Shown here: positions 41,808-49,761 of the stretch, piece after piece | Numbering within the stretch: the stretch's first letter is position 1 | Layout of the letters: each line of letters starts with the position of its first letter | DNA from: CAZCAC01 sp964496575 | GTDB taxonomy: Bacteria > Planctomycetota > UBA1135 > GCA-002686595 | Length of the DNA stretch: 51,210 nucleotides | NCBI GenBank assembly: GCA_964496575.1 | Contig: CAZCAC010000058.1 | Coordinates: 1-51,210 of the forward strand | Reading direction: 5' to 3' | The notes under the pieces: model-generated | Database searches by the model: none | The model's input: only the letters and a program-made list of their open reading frames with translations | Told to the model about the DNA's origin: nothing | Position numbers and translations under genes: made by a program

Positions 41808-44527
41808 GCGGCGATTCACTCGGCGGCCGGAACCGGGAGACCCTCGAGCTCCTCGTGCCCGAAGGAGGGGAGCTCCTCCGCCGGGCCCGCGACGTCGCGG
41901 AGCTCGTGCGGACGCTCGGTGGCGCGACCGCCTCGCCGCCCGCCGCGGATCCGCAGCGCGCGCGCGGGGAGCTCGAGACGCAGCGGACCCTCCGGATCGG
42001 GATCGCGCTGGAGGACCTGCTCGTCCACCACCTCTCCGCCCAGGTCGGCGGCACCGGCTTCGCCTGGTTCGGCCGGGCGCGGGGTGGCCTGCAGCAGGCG
42101 TGGCGAACCCTCGACGAGTTTCGCGACGAGCTGCGCGAGCTGCCCGGGGTGCCCGCTCCCGGCGAGTCGCCGCTGGCCGTCGCCGGTCGGTTGCTCGAGG
42201 GGCTCTTTCGCCTCGGCTGGGAAGCGCACCGGCTGGAGCTGTGGCGCGCCCGCCTCGAGCACGCGGCGGGCGGCGCCGAGCGGGGCGAGGCCGCCTTCCG
42301 CGAGCGGCTCGACGACGAGGAGGAGAGTGCCGCCGCGGAGCGGGTCCGCGCCGAGCTGGTCGCGGGCTGGGTCGAGAGCCTCCTCGACCGTGGCGCGGTG
42401 CGGGACGCGCAGGTGGTGCTCGAGGAGCACGCCCTCTCCGCGCTGCGTCGCGACCGGCGCCTCGTGCAGCTCTCGATCTGGACGCGCCTCGTCCTCGGCG
42501 ACCTGGAGGGGGCGCTGCGCCTCGGTGCGAAGGGCCGGCCGTGGGACGGGACGCTGCCCGACGCGCTGGTCGAGCTGCGCGATCGCTGGCCCGAGGCGCT
42601 GCCGGCTCTCGGCGGTGTGGCCGCACCGGCCGCCGTCACCGCGCCGGCTCCTCTCACCGACGAGTCCCCGCTGCGCTCGCGCCGCCCGCTCGGCGCCTCC
42701 GCCTTCGGGGTCTTCGCCTTCGGCCCGGGGCGGCAGGTCGAGCCGCTCCTGCTCGACGTCGCGCCGGCGCTGCGCCCGCGCGTGCGCGGCTGGCTCTTCG
42801 AGCGCGAGGACGCCTGCTGCGTACCCTCGCAGCCGGAGCACCGGCTGGTGATCGAGGCCGCCCCCTGTCACGCGCACGGGCCGCGGCCGGTCGGCGCGCT
42901 GGGGGAGGAGTCCCTCGCCCTCGCGCACGCGCCGGTACTCGACGACGAGGGCGAGGTCGCCGGCTGGTTGCACGTCGAGTGCGAGCACCACCTGCTCCCC
43001 GCGAGGGCCCGCCTGGCGGAGCTGGCGCGCGGCTGGAGGCTGCCGCTGATCCGCCGTGGGCGGCGGGCCGAGGTGAGCGAGGCGCGCCGCGCCGACCGCG
43101 TCTTCGAGGCGCAACCCGATTGCAGCCGGTGGGGACAGAGCGACGCGAAGAGCCGGTTGGAGGCCACCGCTTCCGAGCAGGGGCGGGAGATGGCCACCGA
43201 GGTGTTCGCCGGGCTGACCCGGGCGCTCGGCCTGGACACTGCCCAGCGCGCCTGGTGGGGTTTCGTCGCGGAGCGAGGCGAGCTCCGCTTCGCCGGTGGG
43301 GGAGGCGAGGGGCTCGGCGACGCGAGACGGGACCCCGGCGGGGCCCGCGCGCTCGACCGCTGCCTGGCGACGCGCGGTGCGGTCTCCTTCGAGGAACCGG
43401 ATCGACGCCTGTCGATCCACGCCGAGGCCGCTTCCGGCCTGGTCCTGCCCCTCGACCGCGGCGGGGAGCTGGTCGGCGTGCTGGCGATCGAATCGCGGCG
43501 GCGCCGCTCCTTCCCCCCGGGGCGGCTCGACCGTCACCTCGAGACCGCCGCGGCGTTCACCCTGCCCCTCTCCCTGGCGGGCTTTCGCGCCTGGCACCTG
43601 GAGCGCTTCGGCTTCGACCTCTTCTTCGATACGACCTCGCCGGAGTTCCGCGCCTACGCCGAGCAGCTCGAGCGCGTCGGGCGTTCGCCCTCGCCGGTGG
43701 TGCTCAGCGGGCCTCCGGGCAGCGGCCGCATGGTCCTCGCCCGCTGGATCCACTGGCTGGGCGGCCGGGCGCGAGCCTCCCTGGAGGTGCTCGGCGGCGC
43801 GCCGAGCCGGACCCTTCGGGAAGCGCTCCGCGAGCGCCGGGGCGGGAGCCTGATCCTCCCGGAGATCGGCTCCCTCTCCGTGGCGGGGCAGGTGGACCTC
43901 CTGCGCCACCTCGAGGGTTTCGATCGGGGCGAGCGGCGGAGCGGCCGCGACTCCTCGGGGGAGCCCCGGCTGATCGCCACCTCCTCCCGGCCGCTCGGGC
44001 GCGGCGGAGAGGAGCAGGAGCTGCGCGCCGACCTGGTCGCGCGCCTCGATCGGCTGCAGGTCTTCGTCCCGCCGCTCCGCGATCGCCGGGGGGAGATCCC
44101 CACCCTGGCCCGCTTCCTCGCCGCGCGCTTCGCCCGCGAAGAAGGGGGCCGGCCGCCGCGCTTCACCGACGAGGCCGCCGCCCTCCTGTGGCGGCAGGGC
44201 TGGGCGGGGAACCTGCGCGAGCTGGAGAGCCTGGTCTTCAAGCTGGTGCTGCTCTTCCCCGACGAGGAGCTGGACGCCGATCAGGTCGACGAGGTCGCCC
44301 ATCGCTTCCGCTTCGTCCTGGAGCCCAAGATCCCCACGCGCCGGCCACGCCGCGCCGACCTGGTCGCGGCCCTGCGCACGACCCTGATCAAGGCGGGCAC
44401 TCGCTTCAACAAGCGCCGGGCGGCGATGTATCTCGGCTGGGACACGGACACCCTGGTCGCGCGTCTCGAGGAGGCGGGTATCGACGAGGAGACGATTCGG
44501 AACGAGCCTCGCGCCTGGGGGATGTGA
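41804..44527 (+). CDS. NtrC-like regulator with GAF, degenerate AAA+ and Fis-type HTH domains
   Basis: A 907-residue soluble protein. The N-terminal 300 residues are helical and unassigned. A middle segment (about 310-440) is followed by a GAF-like domain (about 455-595, with GLVLPLDRGGELVGVLAIES). Then comes an AAA+ domain related to sigma-54 activators (about 620-835), with PPLRDRRGEIPTL and WAGNLRELES intact. The ATP site is abnormal: Walker A reads GPPGSGRM (636-643), with Arg in place of Lys. Walker B reads LILPEIG, with Pro686 in place of Asp. The GAFTGA loop that contacts sigma-54 is missing. A Fis-type HTH (FNKRRAAMYLGWDTDTLVAR) ends the protein. It is probably an ATP-independent DNA-binding partner of the two coupled products. 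Confidence 0.7.
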   Translation: MSGDSLGGRNRETLELLVPEGGELLRRARDVAELVRTLGGATASPPAADPQRARGELETQRTLRIGIALEDLLVHHLSAQVGGTGFAWFGRARGGLQQAWRTLDEFRDELRELPGVPAPGESPLAVAGRLLEGLFRLGWEAHRLELWRARLEHAAGGAERGEAAFRERLDDEEESAAAERVRAELVAGWVESLLDRGAVRDAQVVLEEHALSALRRDRRLVQLSIWTRLVLGDLEGALRLGAKGRPWDGTLPDALVELRDRWPEALPALGGVAAPAAVTAPAPLTDESPLRSRRPLGASAFGVFAFGPGRQVEPLLLDVAPALRPRVRGWLFEREDACCVPSQPEHRLVIEAAPCHAHGPRPVGALGEESLALAHAPVLDDEGEVAGWLHVECEHHLLPARARLAELARGWRLPLIRRGRRAEVSEARRADRVFEAQPDCSRWGQSDAKSRLEATASEQGREMATEVFAGLTRALGLDTAQRAWWGFVAERGELRFAGGGGEGLGDARRDPGGARALDRCLATRGAVSFEEPDRRLSIHAEAASGLVLPLDRGGELVGVLAIESRRRRSFPPGRLDRHLETAAAFTLPLSLAGFRAWHLERFGFDLFFDTTSPEFRAYAEQLERVGRSPSPVVLSGPPGSGRMVLARWIHWLGGRARASLEVLGGAPSRTLREALRERRGGSLILPEIGSLSVAGQVDLLRHLEGFDRGERRSGRDSSGEPRLIATSSRPLGRGGEEQELRADLVARLDRLQVFVPPLRDRRGEIPTLARFLAARFAREEGGRPPRFTDEAAALLWRQGWAGNLRELESLVFKLVLLFPDEELDADQVDEVAHRFRFVLEPKIPTRRPRRADLVAALRTTLIKAGTRFNKRRAAMYLGWDTDTLVARLEEAGIDEETIRNEPRAWGM

Positions 44528-44622
44528 CTCGCGCGGGGATCGGGAGTCGCCTCCCGTTTCCGCCGGAGAGCGGGTACGATCGAGCCTGGAATCGCCCACC
44601 ACACCCGAGGACCACACACGCC

Positions 44623-46233
44623 ATGATCCCCCTCCTCCGATCGCTCCGGAGCGCCGCCCTGCCGTCGCTCCTCGCCCTCTCCTTCGCCACCCCCGCCGTG
44701 GCGCAGTGGGATCCGCCCAATGCCGAGTGGGGCAAGGTCGATCCGTACGACATCCGGGTCATGACCTGGAACGTCAAGGACAGCCTCTGCTCCACCAACC
44801 CCAAGGTGGAGGGGCAGAACAACTGGTGCGCGGCGGCGCGGATCATCGCCTCGTTCCAGCCCGACGTGCTGCTCCTGCAGGAGTGCGGCGACAACAGCGG
44901 GAACGGGACCGGCAGCGGGGTCGACTCGGTGTCGACCTTGCTGAACGTGCTGGAGCTCTTCGTCGACGGGGGCACCGACCCCTACCTGGGCGGCGCGGTC
45001 ACCTCGTACCTGCAGCTGTACGCCCCCGGCTACCATCTCGATCATCGCTACGTCAGCGGCGACACCGACTACTACAACCGGAACGTCATCCTCTCGCGCT
45101 TCCCGCTGACCGACCTGAACGGCGACGGCAAGAGCGCAATCAGCGACATTCCGCTGGTCAGCTCGGACCAGTACGCGCCCGGCGGCGACGGCGGGATCCG
45201 CGGCTTCATGTTCGCCGAGATCAACCTGCCCGACGTCGAGTACGTCGGCGACCTGGTGGTGGGCAACGCGCACCTGAAGGCGGGGCAGGACACTCCCGAG
45301 CACGACCAGCGGATCGAGGCGGCCCAGAACGTCGCGTACGTCCTCGACTACTGGCTGAACGGCGCCGGTACCGGCACCCCCGATCCGAACGGCAAGATCC
45401 TCGACAGTCCGCCGGCGACCAGCATCCTCGGCCCCGACACCCCGGTGATCCTCGGCGGCGACTGGAACGAGGACGAGGGGAGCAACGGCACGAAGGGGCC
45501 GACCGAGTGGCTCTGTCGCGCGCAGTTCACCGGCGGATCCGACGGGACCGACCGCGACCGGAGCGACATGACCTGGGATACCGCCCAGCACTTCTTCACC
45601 GGCAGCGACGACACCTACGGCTCGAGGAAGTACGACTACCTCGCCTGGCAGGACAGCATCACGAACTACCGCTTGCAGACCGTCTTCGCGAGCGGCGGGA
45701 CCCCGACGGGCTCCCTGCCCCCGGAGGTGCTCGGCTTCCCCAGCCCCGGTCAGATCAGCACCGTCGCCTCCGACCACCGGCCGGTGATCGCGGACTTCAT
45801 CGTGGCCATCGGCTGCCCGGGACCGGAGAACTACTGCGTGGGCGAGCCGAACTCGGTGGGCAACGGCGCGTCGATCTCCTGGGCCGGCACGGTCGAGATG
45901 TCGACCAACCTCTTCTACGTCACCGGCACCGGAGCGATCCCCACCCAGTTCGGCCTCTTCTTCTACGGCCCCAACCAGATCCTGGTCCCTTTCGGCGACG
46001 GCTACCGCTGCGTCGGTGGCGGGATCTACCGCCTCGGCCCGGCGCAGCTCTCCGACGGCCTGGGGAGCTACAACCGGCGCGTCGACTTCACCCAGCCCCC
46101 CGCCTCGTCCGGCGCGGGGCAGATCACCCCCGGCTCGGTCTGGAACTTCCAGCTGTGGTACCGCGACCCCGCCGGCCCGCTGGGCAATGGATTCAACCTC
46201 TCCGACGGCCTGGAGGTGACCTTCTGTCCCTGA
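44623..46233 (+). CDS. Secreted endonuclease/exonuclease/phosphatase-family protein with YYGPNQ/WYRDP module
   Basis: A 536-residue exported hydrolase. A signal peptide (MIPLLRSLRSAALPSLLALS, ending FATPAVAQ) is followed by the EEP fold: IRVMTWNVKD, VLLLQECGD with the metal-binding Glu, YNRNVILSRFP, VVGNAHLKAG, VILGGDWNED and SDHRPVIADF. Extracellular DNase or phosphodiesterase activity is likely, perhaps to scavenge phosphate or nucleotides. The last 135 residues (YCVGEPNSVGNGA to VTFCP) match the tail of the beta-helix protein at 8.6-10.3 kb. ATG start 23 residues before the predicted hydrophobic core end; no strong ribosome site. Confidence 0.85.
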   Translation: MIPLLRSLRSAALPSLLALSFATPAVAQWDPPNAEWGKVDPYDIRVMTWNVKDSLCSTNPKVEGQNNWCAAARIIASFQPDVLLLQECGDNSGNGTGSGVDSVSTLLNVLELFVDGGTDPYLGGAVTSYLQLYAPGYHLDHRYVSGDTDYYNRNVILSRFPLTDLNGDGKSAISDIPLVSSDQYAPGGDGGIRGFMFAEINLPDVEYVGDLVVGNAHLKAGQDTPEHDQRIEAAQNVAYVLDYWLNGAGTGTPDPNGKILDSPPATSILGPDTPVILGGDWNEDEGSNGTKGPTEWLCRAQFTGGSDGTDRDRSDMTWDTAQHFFTGSDDTYGSRKYDYLAWQDSITNYRLQTVFASGGTPTGSLPPEVLGFPSPGQISTVASDHRPVIADFIVAIGCPGPENYCVGEPNSVGNGASISWAGTVEMSTNLFYVTGTGAIPTQFGLFFYGPNQILVPFGDGYRCVGGGIYRLGPAQLSDGLGSYNRRVDFTQPPASSGAGQITPGSVWNFQLWYRDPAGPLGNGFNLSDGLEVTFCP

Positions 46234-46264
46234 CCCGCGTGTCGGCACCGCGACGCCCGGTCCC

Positions 46265-47332
46265 TTGAAGGTCTCCGACTTCGACTACGAGCTCCCCGAG
46301 GAGCGAATCGCCCAGGCCCCCGCCGAGCGGCGCGACGCCTCGCGTCTCTTGGCCCACGAGATCGAGCACGACCGCACCCGGCACGCGCGCTTCGCCGAGC
46401 TGCCCGAGCTGTTGCGCGAGGGGGACCTCCTGGTGCTGAACGACACCAAGGTGCTGCCCGCCCGCCTCTTCGGGCGGCGCGCCTCGGGGGGGCGAGTGGA
46501 GTTCCTCCTCGTCGAACCGCTCGCCTCCGGCCGCTGGCAGGCGATGGTCAACCCGGCGCGCAAGCTCCACGCCGGCGAGGTGGTCGCCGCGGCGGAGGGT
46601 GAGCTCGAGGTGCACGTCGGGGAGCGGGTGGTCGAGGCGAGCGGCAAGCCCAGCCCCTACTGGGAGGTCGAGCTCACCGGCCGCGGCGGGGCGTCCGCCG
46701 AGGCGGTGCCGCTGCTCGAGGCGTTCGGTCACGTCCCGCTACCGCCGTACATCCACCGCGAGGGGGGCGATGCGCCGGAGGACTCCGAGCGCTACCAGAC
46801 CGTCTACGCCCGCGAGGCGGGAGCGATCGCAGCGCCCACCGCCGGGCTGCACTTCACCGAGGGCTTGCTCGAGAGACTCGAGCGGCGCGGGGTCGAGCGC
46901 GCCACCGTCACGCTGCACGTGGGGCCGGGGACCTTCCGGCCGGTCGACGGAGAGGAGGTCGGCGAGCACCGGATGCACTCCGAGCGCTTCCACCTCCCGG
47001 TGGCGACGGTGGAGGCGATCGAGGCCTGCCGCCGCCGGGGCGGTCGGGTCGTCGCGGTCGGCACCACCTGCGTGCGCGTGCTCGAATCGAGGGTTCGCCC
47101 CGACGGCAGCCTCGAGGCGGGGGAGGGGCGCACGGAGCTCTTCATCACCCCCGGCTTCTCCTTCGGCGCCGTCGACGTCCTCCTCACCAACTTCCACCTC
47201 CCGCGGAGCACCCTCCTGATGCTGGTCGCCGCCTTCGCCGGGCGGGAGCGGATCCTGCGACTGTACGAGGAAGCGGTCGTGGAGGAGTACCGGTTCTACA
47301 GCTATGGGGACGCGATGCTCCTCTGTCGCTGA
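46265..47332 (+). CDS. queA: S-adenosylmethionine:tRNA ribosyltransferase-isomerase
   Basis: A 355-residue cytoplasmic enzyme that transfers and rearranges the ribosyl part of SAM onto preQ1 in tRNA to make epoxyqueuosine. It is complete, from KVSDFDYELPEERIAQAPAE (TTG start) through DLLVLNDTKVLPARLFG, GHVPLPPYI, YQTVYAREAGAIAAPTAGLH and TNFHLPRSTLLMLVAAFAG to YGDAMLL. The TTG at 46265 is the only start giving the conserved N-terminus. It is 31 bases downstream of the EEP gene and has no other queuosine gene nearby. Confidence 0.93.
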   Translation: MKVSDFDYELPEERIAQAPAERRDASRLLAHEIEHDRTRHARFAELPELLREGDLLVLNDTKVLPARLFGRRASGGRVEFLLVEPLASGRWQAMVNPARKLHAGEVVAAAEGELEVHVGERVVEASGKPSPYWEVELTGRGGASAEAVPLLEAFGHVPLPPYIHREGGDAPEDSERYQTVYAREAGAIAAPTAGLHFTEGLLERLERRGVERATVTLHVGPGTFRPVDGEEVGEHRMHSERFHLPVATVEAIEACRRRGGRVVAVGTTCVRVLESRVRPDGSLEAGEGRTELFITPGFSFGAVDVLLTNFHLPRSTLLMLVAAFAGRERILRLYEEAVVEEYRFYSYGDAMLLCR

Positions 47333-47429
47333 CGCGCGCCGCCTTCTCCCTGTTTCGTACTTCTCCTTCCCGGTCGTCGTACGTCTTCGATTTCCTACCC
47401 GCGGCGGGTCGATTGGGCCTCGCTGCCCG

Positions 47430-47458
47430 GTGAAAGGTCCGGGCCTTTTCGCTACACT
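47430..47458 (+). promoter_or_regulatory. Candidate promoter of the rubrerythrin gene (GTGAAA-N17-TACACT)
   Basis: GTGAAA at 47430-47435 and TACACT at 47453-47458 (spacer 17) lie 45 bases before the ATG at 47504, which has AAGAGGAAC upstream. Each box has 4 of 6 consensus matches. Confidence 0.35.
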
Positions 47459-47503
47459 CCCGCGCCCTGCGAATCGCCCCGACCAATAAGAGGAACAGAC
47501 GCG

Positions 47504-47959
47504 ATGAATCAATGGAGTACCACCGAGGAGATCCTCGACTTCGCCATCGAAAACGAAGAACTGGCCGCGAAGTTCTACGGTGATCTCTCCAAGAAGGCGA
47601 CCGATGCGGCCATGAAGGCCACCTTCGAGGACATGGCCCGGGAAGAGATCGGTCACAAGAAGAAACTGCAGGCGTTCAAGGAGTCCGGCTCGCTCGAGCC
47701 CTCCAAGGAACAGATCCTCGACCTGAAGATGAGCGACTACCTGGTCGACGTCGAGGTCAGCGATTCGATGGAGTATCAGGATGTCCTGATCCTGGCCATG
47801 AAGCGGGAGAAGGCCGCCTTCAAGCTGTACAAGGACATGGCCGCCGCCTGCCGCGATCAGGATCTCAAGCAGGTCCTGCTCGGCCTGGCCCAGGAAGAAG
47901 CCAAGCACAAGCTGCACTTCGAGATCGAGTACGACGATCAAGAGCTACGCCACAACTGA
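47504..47959 (+). CDS. Rubrerythrin/ferritin-like di-iron protein
   Basis: A 151-residue cytoplasmic four-helix protein. The di-iron ligands are readable: AIENEELAAKFYGDL with Glu, FEDMAREEIGHKKKL with the ExxH pair, then MKREKAAFKLYKDM and LAQEEAKHKLHFE with the second ExxH. This is the ferritin-like half of rubrerythrin without the fused rubredoxin domain. A separate rubredoxin gene follows 50 bases later and can supply electrons for peroxide reduction. Together they form a peroxide/oxygen defence unit typical of microaerophilic or anaerobic lifestyles. Confidence 0.9.
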   Translation: MNQWSTTEEILDFAIENEELAAKFYGDLSKKATDAAMKATFEDMAREEIGHKKKLQAFKESGSLEPSKEQILDLKMSDYLVDVEVSDSMEYQDVLILAMKREKAAFKLYKDMAAACRDQDLKQVLLGLAQEEAKHKLHFEIEYDDQELRHN

Positions 47960-48009
47960 TCGGGCCGCGATCGCTCGAAACCCGCGCGCCCCGGGCGCGC
48001 GCTCGAATC

Positions 48010-48192
48010 ATGGAAGAGAGCGAGAAGAAGATCTACATCTGCGGCGCCTGCGGCTGGATCTACGACCCCGCCCACGGTGATCCGGAGAACGGGGTTCCCC
48101 GGTGCACGGCCTTCGAGGACCTCCCCGAGAAGTGGGTCTGCCCCGAGTGCAAGGTCGGCCAGGACGCCTTTCGCTCGCTCGATCCGGCGTAG
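48010..48192 (+). CDS. Rubredoxin
   Basis: A 60-residue cytoplasmic electron carrier with one Fe(SCys)4 centre. The ligands are CGACGW near the N-terminus and CPECKVG near the C-terminus, with YDPAHGDPENGV and FEDLPEKWVCP between, all standard. ATG at 48010. It lies in the same orientation directly after the rubrerythrin-like gene, its probable partner. Confidence 0.95.
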   Translation: MEESEKKIYICGACGWIYDPAHGDPENGVPRCTAFEDLPEKWVCPECKVGQDAFRSLDPA

Positions 48193-48199
48193 TCGCGCT

Positions 48200-48919
48200 C
48201 TAGAAACCGAGGCCGATCCCGAGGCGAATCTCCTCGAGGTCGCCGCCGCCGAGTCGCAGCTCGACGCGCACCGGCCGCTCGTCGGGGAGCAGGAGGCCGA
48301 CGGTGACGAACGGCCCGTGGTTGAGATCGTCGAAGGTGCTGCGCCGATCGGCGGGGACGACACCGCTCGTGTCCCTCGCGGCGGTGTCGCCCGAGATGAA
48401 CTGGACCGCCCACCCGCCGGTGAGGATGAGGGGAGAGAGCTCGGCCCCCAGACCGAGGTGGAAGAGCGCCTCGCGGTAGAAGAAGCGATCGTACTCGAGG
48501 TCGGGTTCCGGGCGGCTGCTGCCGAACGCGTCGGTCACGTTGAACTCGAAGAGGTAGGGGGTCAGGAGCGTCGAGTCCTCGTCGACCAGCCCCATGATCC
48601 GGCGTCCCGAGACGCCGAAACCCGCTCCGACCCCGGAGAAGTCGGCCGGGCCCTCGGGCATCGCCGCGGCGACCTTCTCGAAGTGGAACTGGAGCCACAC
48701 CCGGTAGAAGCCGTAGGGGTGGGCGAACGCGCCCTGGATTCCCGCGCGATCCAGCTCGGTGTCGTGGATGACGTTCCGCGGGCCCTCCCGGGGCTGCATC
48801 TCGATCTCCGCCGGGACCCGCTGGTCGTAGAACCCCTCCACGGCGATCGACTGGCCGACGCAGGAGCTGGCGACGAGCGAGAGGAGCAGGATCCAGCCGT
48901 TCCTTCCGGGGCACTTCAC
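48200..48919 (-). CDS. Predicted outer-membrane or lipoprotein-like hypothetical protein
   Basis: A 239-residue exported protein. Start is GTG at 48919, overlapping the stop of the ThiE gene (GTGA). The N-terminus WILLLSLVASSCVGQ could be a lipoprotein signal (Cys about 20), though the lipobox is not ideal. The remainder is rich in alternating hydrophobic strands (YRVWLQFHFEKVAAAM, FVTVGLLLPDERPVRVEL) and ends in Phe (IRLGIGLGF), as outer-membrane barrels do. I recognise no family. Translational coupling to ThiE may be positional only. Confidence 0.55.
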   Translation of the reverse strand: MKCPGRNGWILLLSLVASSCVGQSIAVEGFYDQRVPAEIEMQPREGPRNVIHDTELDRAGIQGAFAHPYGFYRVWLQFHFEKVAAAMPEGPADFSGVGAGFGVSGRRIMGLVDEDSTLLTPYLFEFNVTDAFGSSRPEPDLEYDRFFYREALFHLGLGAELSPLILTGGWAVQFISGDTAARDTSGVVPADRRSTFDDLNHGPFVTVGLLLPDERPVRVELRLGGGDLEEIRLGIGLGF

Positions 48920-49614
48920 CGGCGCAGTGTAGCGAGGATCTCCCGCGCCGCGTCCACCGGGTCGTCGTCGGCCAGGATTCCCGCGCCGACCGCGGCGCGG
49001 CCGACGTTCTCCAGCTCCTCGGCGCGAGCGCGATCGATCCCGCCGATGGGGAAGAGTGGCAGGGAGCACCCCGAGCCAGCGACCCACGCGGCCTCCGGTC
49101 CCAGCCCCCGCTCGTAGCCCTTGCTGGAGGTCGGGTAGATCGGGCCGAAACCGACGTAGTCGATCGGCTTCTCGGCGGCGCGGACCACCTGGACCACGTC
49201 GTGGGTCGAGAGCCCGATCAGGGGAACCTCGCCGAGCAGCTCGCGGGCGTGAGCCGGGGGCAGGTCGCCCTGGCCCAGGTGCACACCGGCGCACCCCTCG
49301 CCCGCGAGCGCCATGGCCACGTCGACCCGATCGTTGACCAGGACCAGCGGGGCGTCCTCGCGGCCGGCGAGGGCGCCGAGCACGTCGCGGGCGAGCTCGA
49401 ACGTCGCGCGCGCCTCGGCGGGAGGGTCGGTGGCGATCGTCGCGCTCGAGGTGCCCGGGCGCGCCTTGGCCCGGATCTCGATCACGTCGACCACCTCGAA
49501 CAGCCCTTCCAGCACGGAGAGCGGCTCCCGGCCGGCGCACAGCTCGGGGGTGAAGATCAACATCAGGCGCGCCGCGATCAGGCGGTCGCGCAGCTCTCGA
49601 GGGTCGTGGTTCAC
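48916..49614 (-). CDS. thiE: Thiamine-phosphate synthase (ThiE/TenI family)
   Basis: A 232-residue TIM-barrel enzyme joining the HMP-PP and thiazole-phosphate moieties into thiamine phosphate. Family motifs are LVLVNDRVDVAMALAGEGCA followed by GVHLGQGDLP, IGLSTHD, DYVGFGPIYPTSSK (phosphate loop) and FPIGGID. The usual GxSxH segment is present as GLSTH. Start is GTG at 49614 without a strong ribosome site. No TPP riboswitch (THI box) was recognised in the 147 bases between this gene and the divergent dehydrogenase gene. It could be the TenI-like regulator-type paralogue, but the motifs favour an active synthase. Confidence 0.85.
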   Translation of the reverse strand: MNHDPRELRDRLIAARLMLIFTPELCAGREPLSVLEGLFEVVDVIEIRAKARPGTSSATIATDPPAEARATFELARDVLGALAGREDAPLVLVNDRVDVAMALAGEGCAGVHLGQGDLPPAHARELLGEVPLIGLSTHDVVQVVRAAEKPIDYVGFGPIYPTSSKGYERGLGPEAAWVAGSGCSLPLFPIGGIDRARAEELENVGRAAVGAGILADDDPVDAAREILATLRR

Positions 49615-49719
49615 GGCGTGTTCCCTACCAGATGGGCGGCCACTCGCGCAAGGAGCCCCGCTTCCGGCGCTTTCCGTGGAGCCCGAGCAGCGCAATCGGT
49701 AACCTCTCCGGGTTGTGAG

Positions 49720-49740
49720 CGGGCCGTCGGGCCCTTTTTT
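49720..49740 (+). terminator. Intrinsic-terminator-like hairpin upstream of the dehydrogenase gene
   Basis: A GGGCC/GGCCC stem with a GTCG loop is followed by T6 (49735-49740), only 22 bases before the ATG at 49762. No plus-strand gene lies just upstream, so it fits a transcription attenuator in the leader of the dehydrogenase gene. Confidence 0.45.
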
Positions 49741-49761
49741 GGACGCGCTGGAGGAGAGGAC

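Noticed and set aside
41804..44527. Active sigma-54 activator
   Set aside because: Walker A Lys and Walker B Asp are replaced and the GAFTGA loop is missing.
42100..44622. Plus-strand frame extending the EEP protein upstream by about 840 codons
   Set aside because: It lies out of frame inside the NtrC-like gene and is Arg/Gly/Ala-rich; the signal peptide at 44623 marks the real start.
49615..49761. TPP riboswitch for thiE
   Set aside because: I could not find the conserved THI-box elements (CUGAGA and the pyrophosphate-binding core) in the correct orientation.
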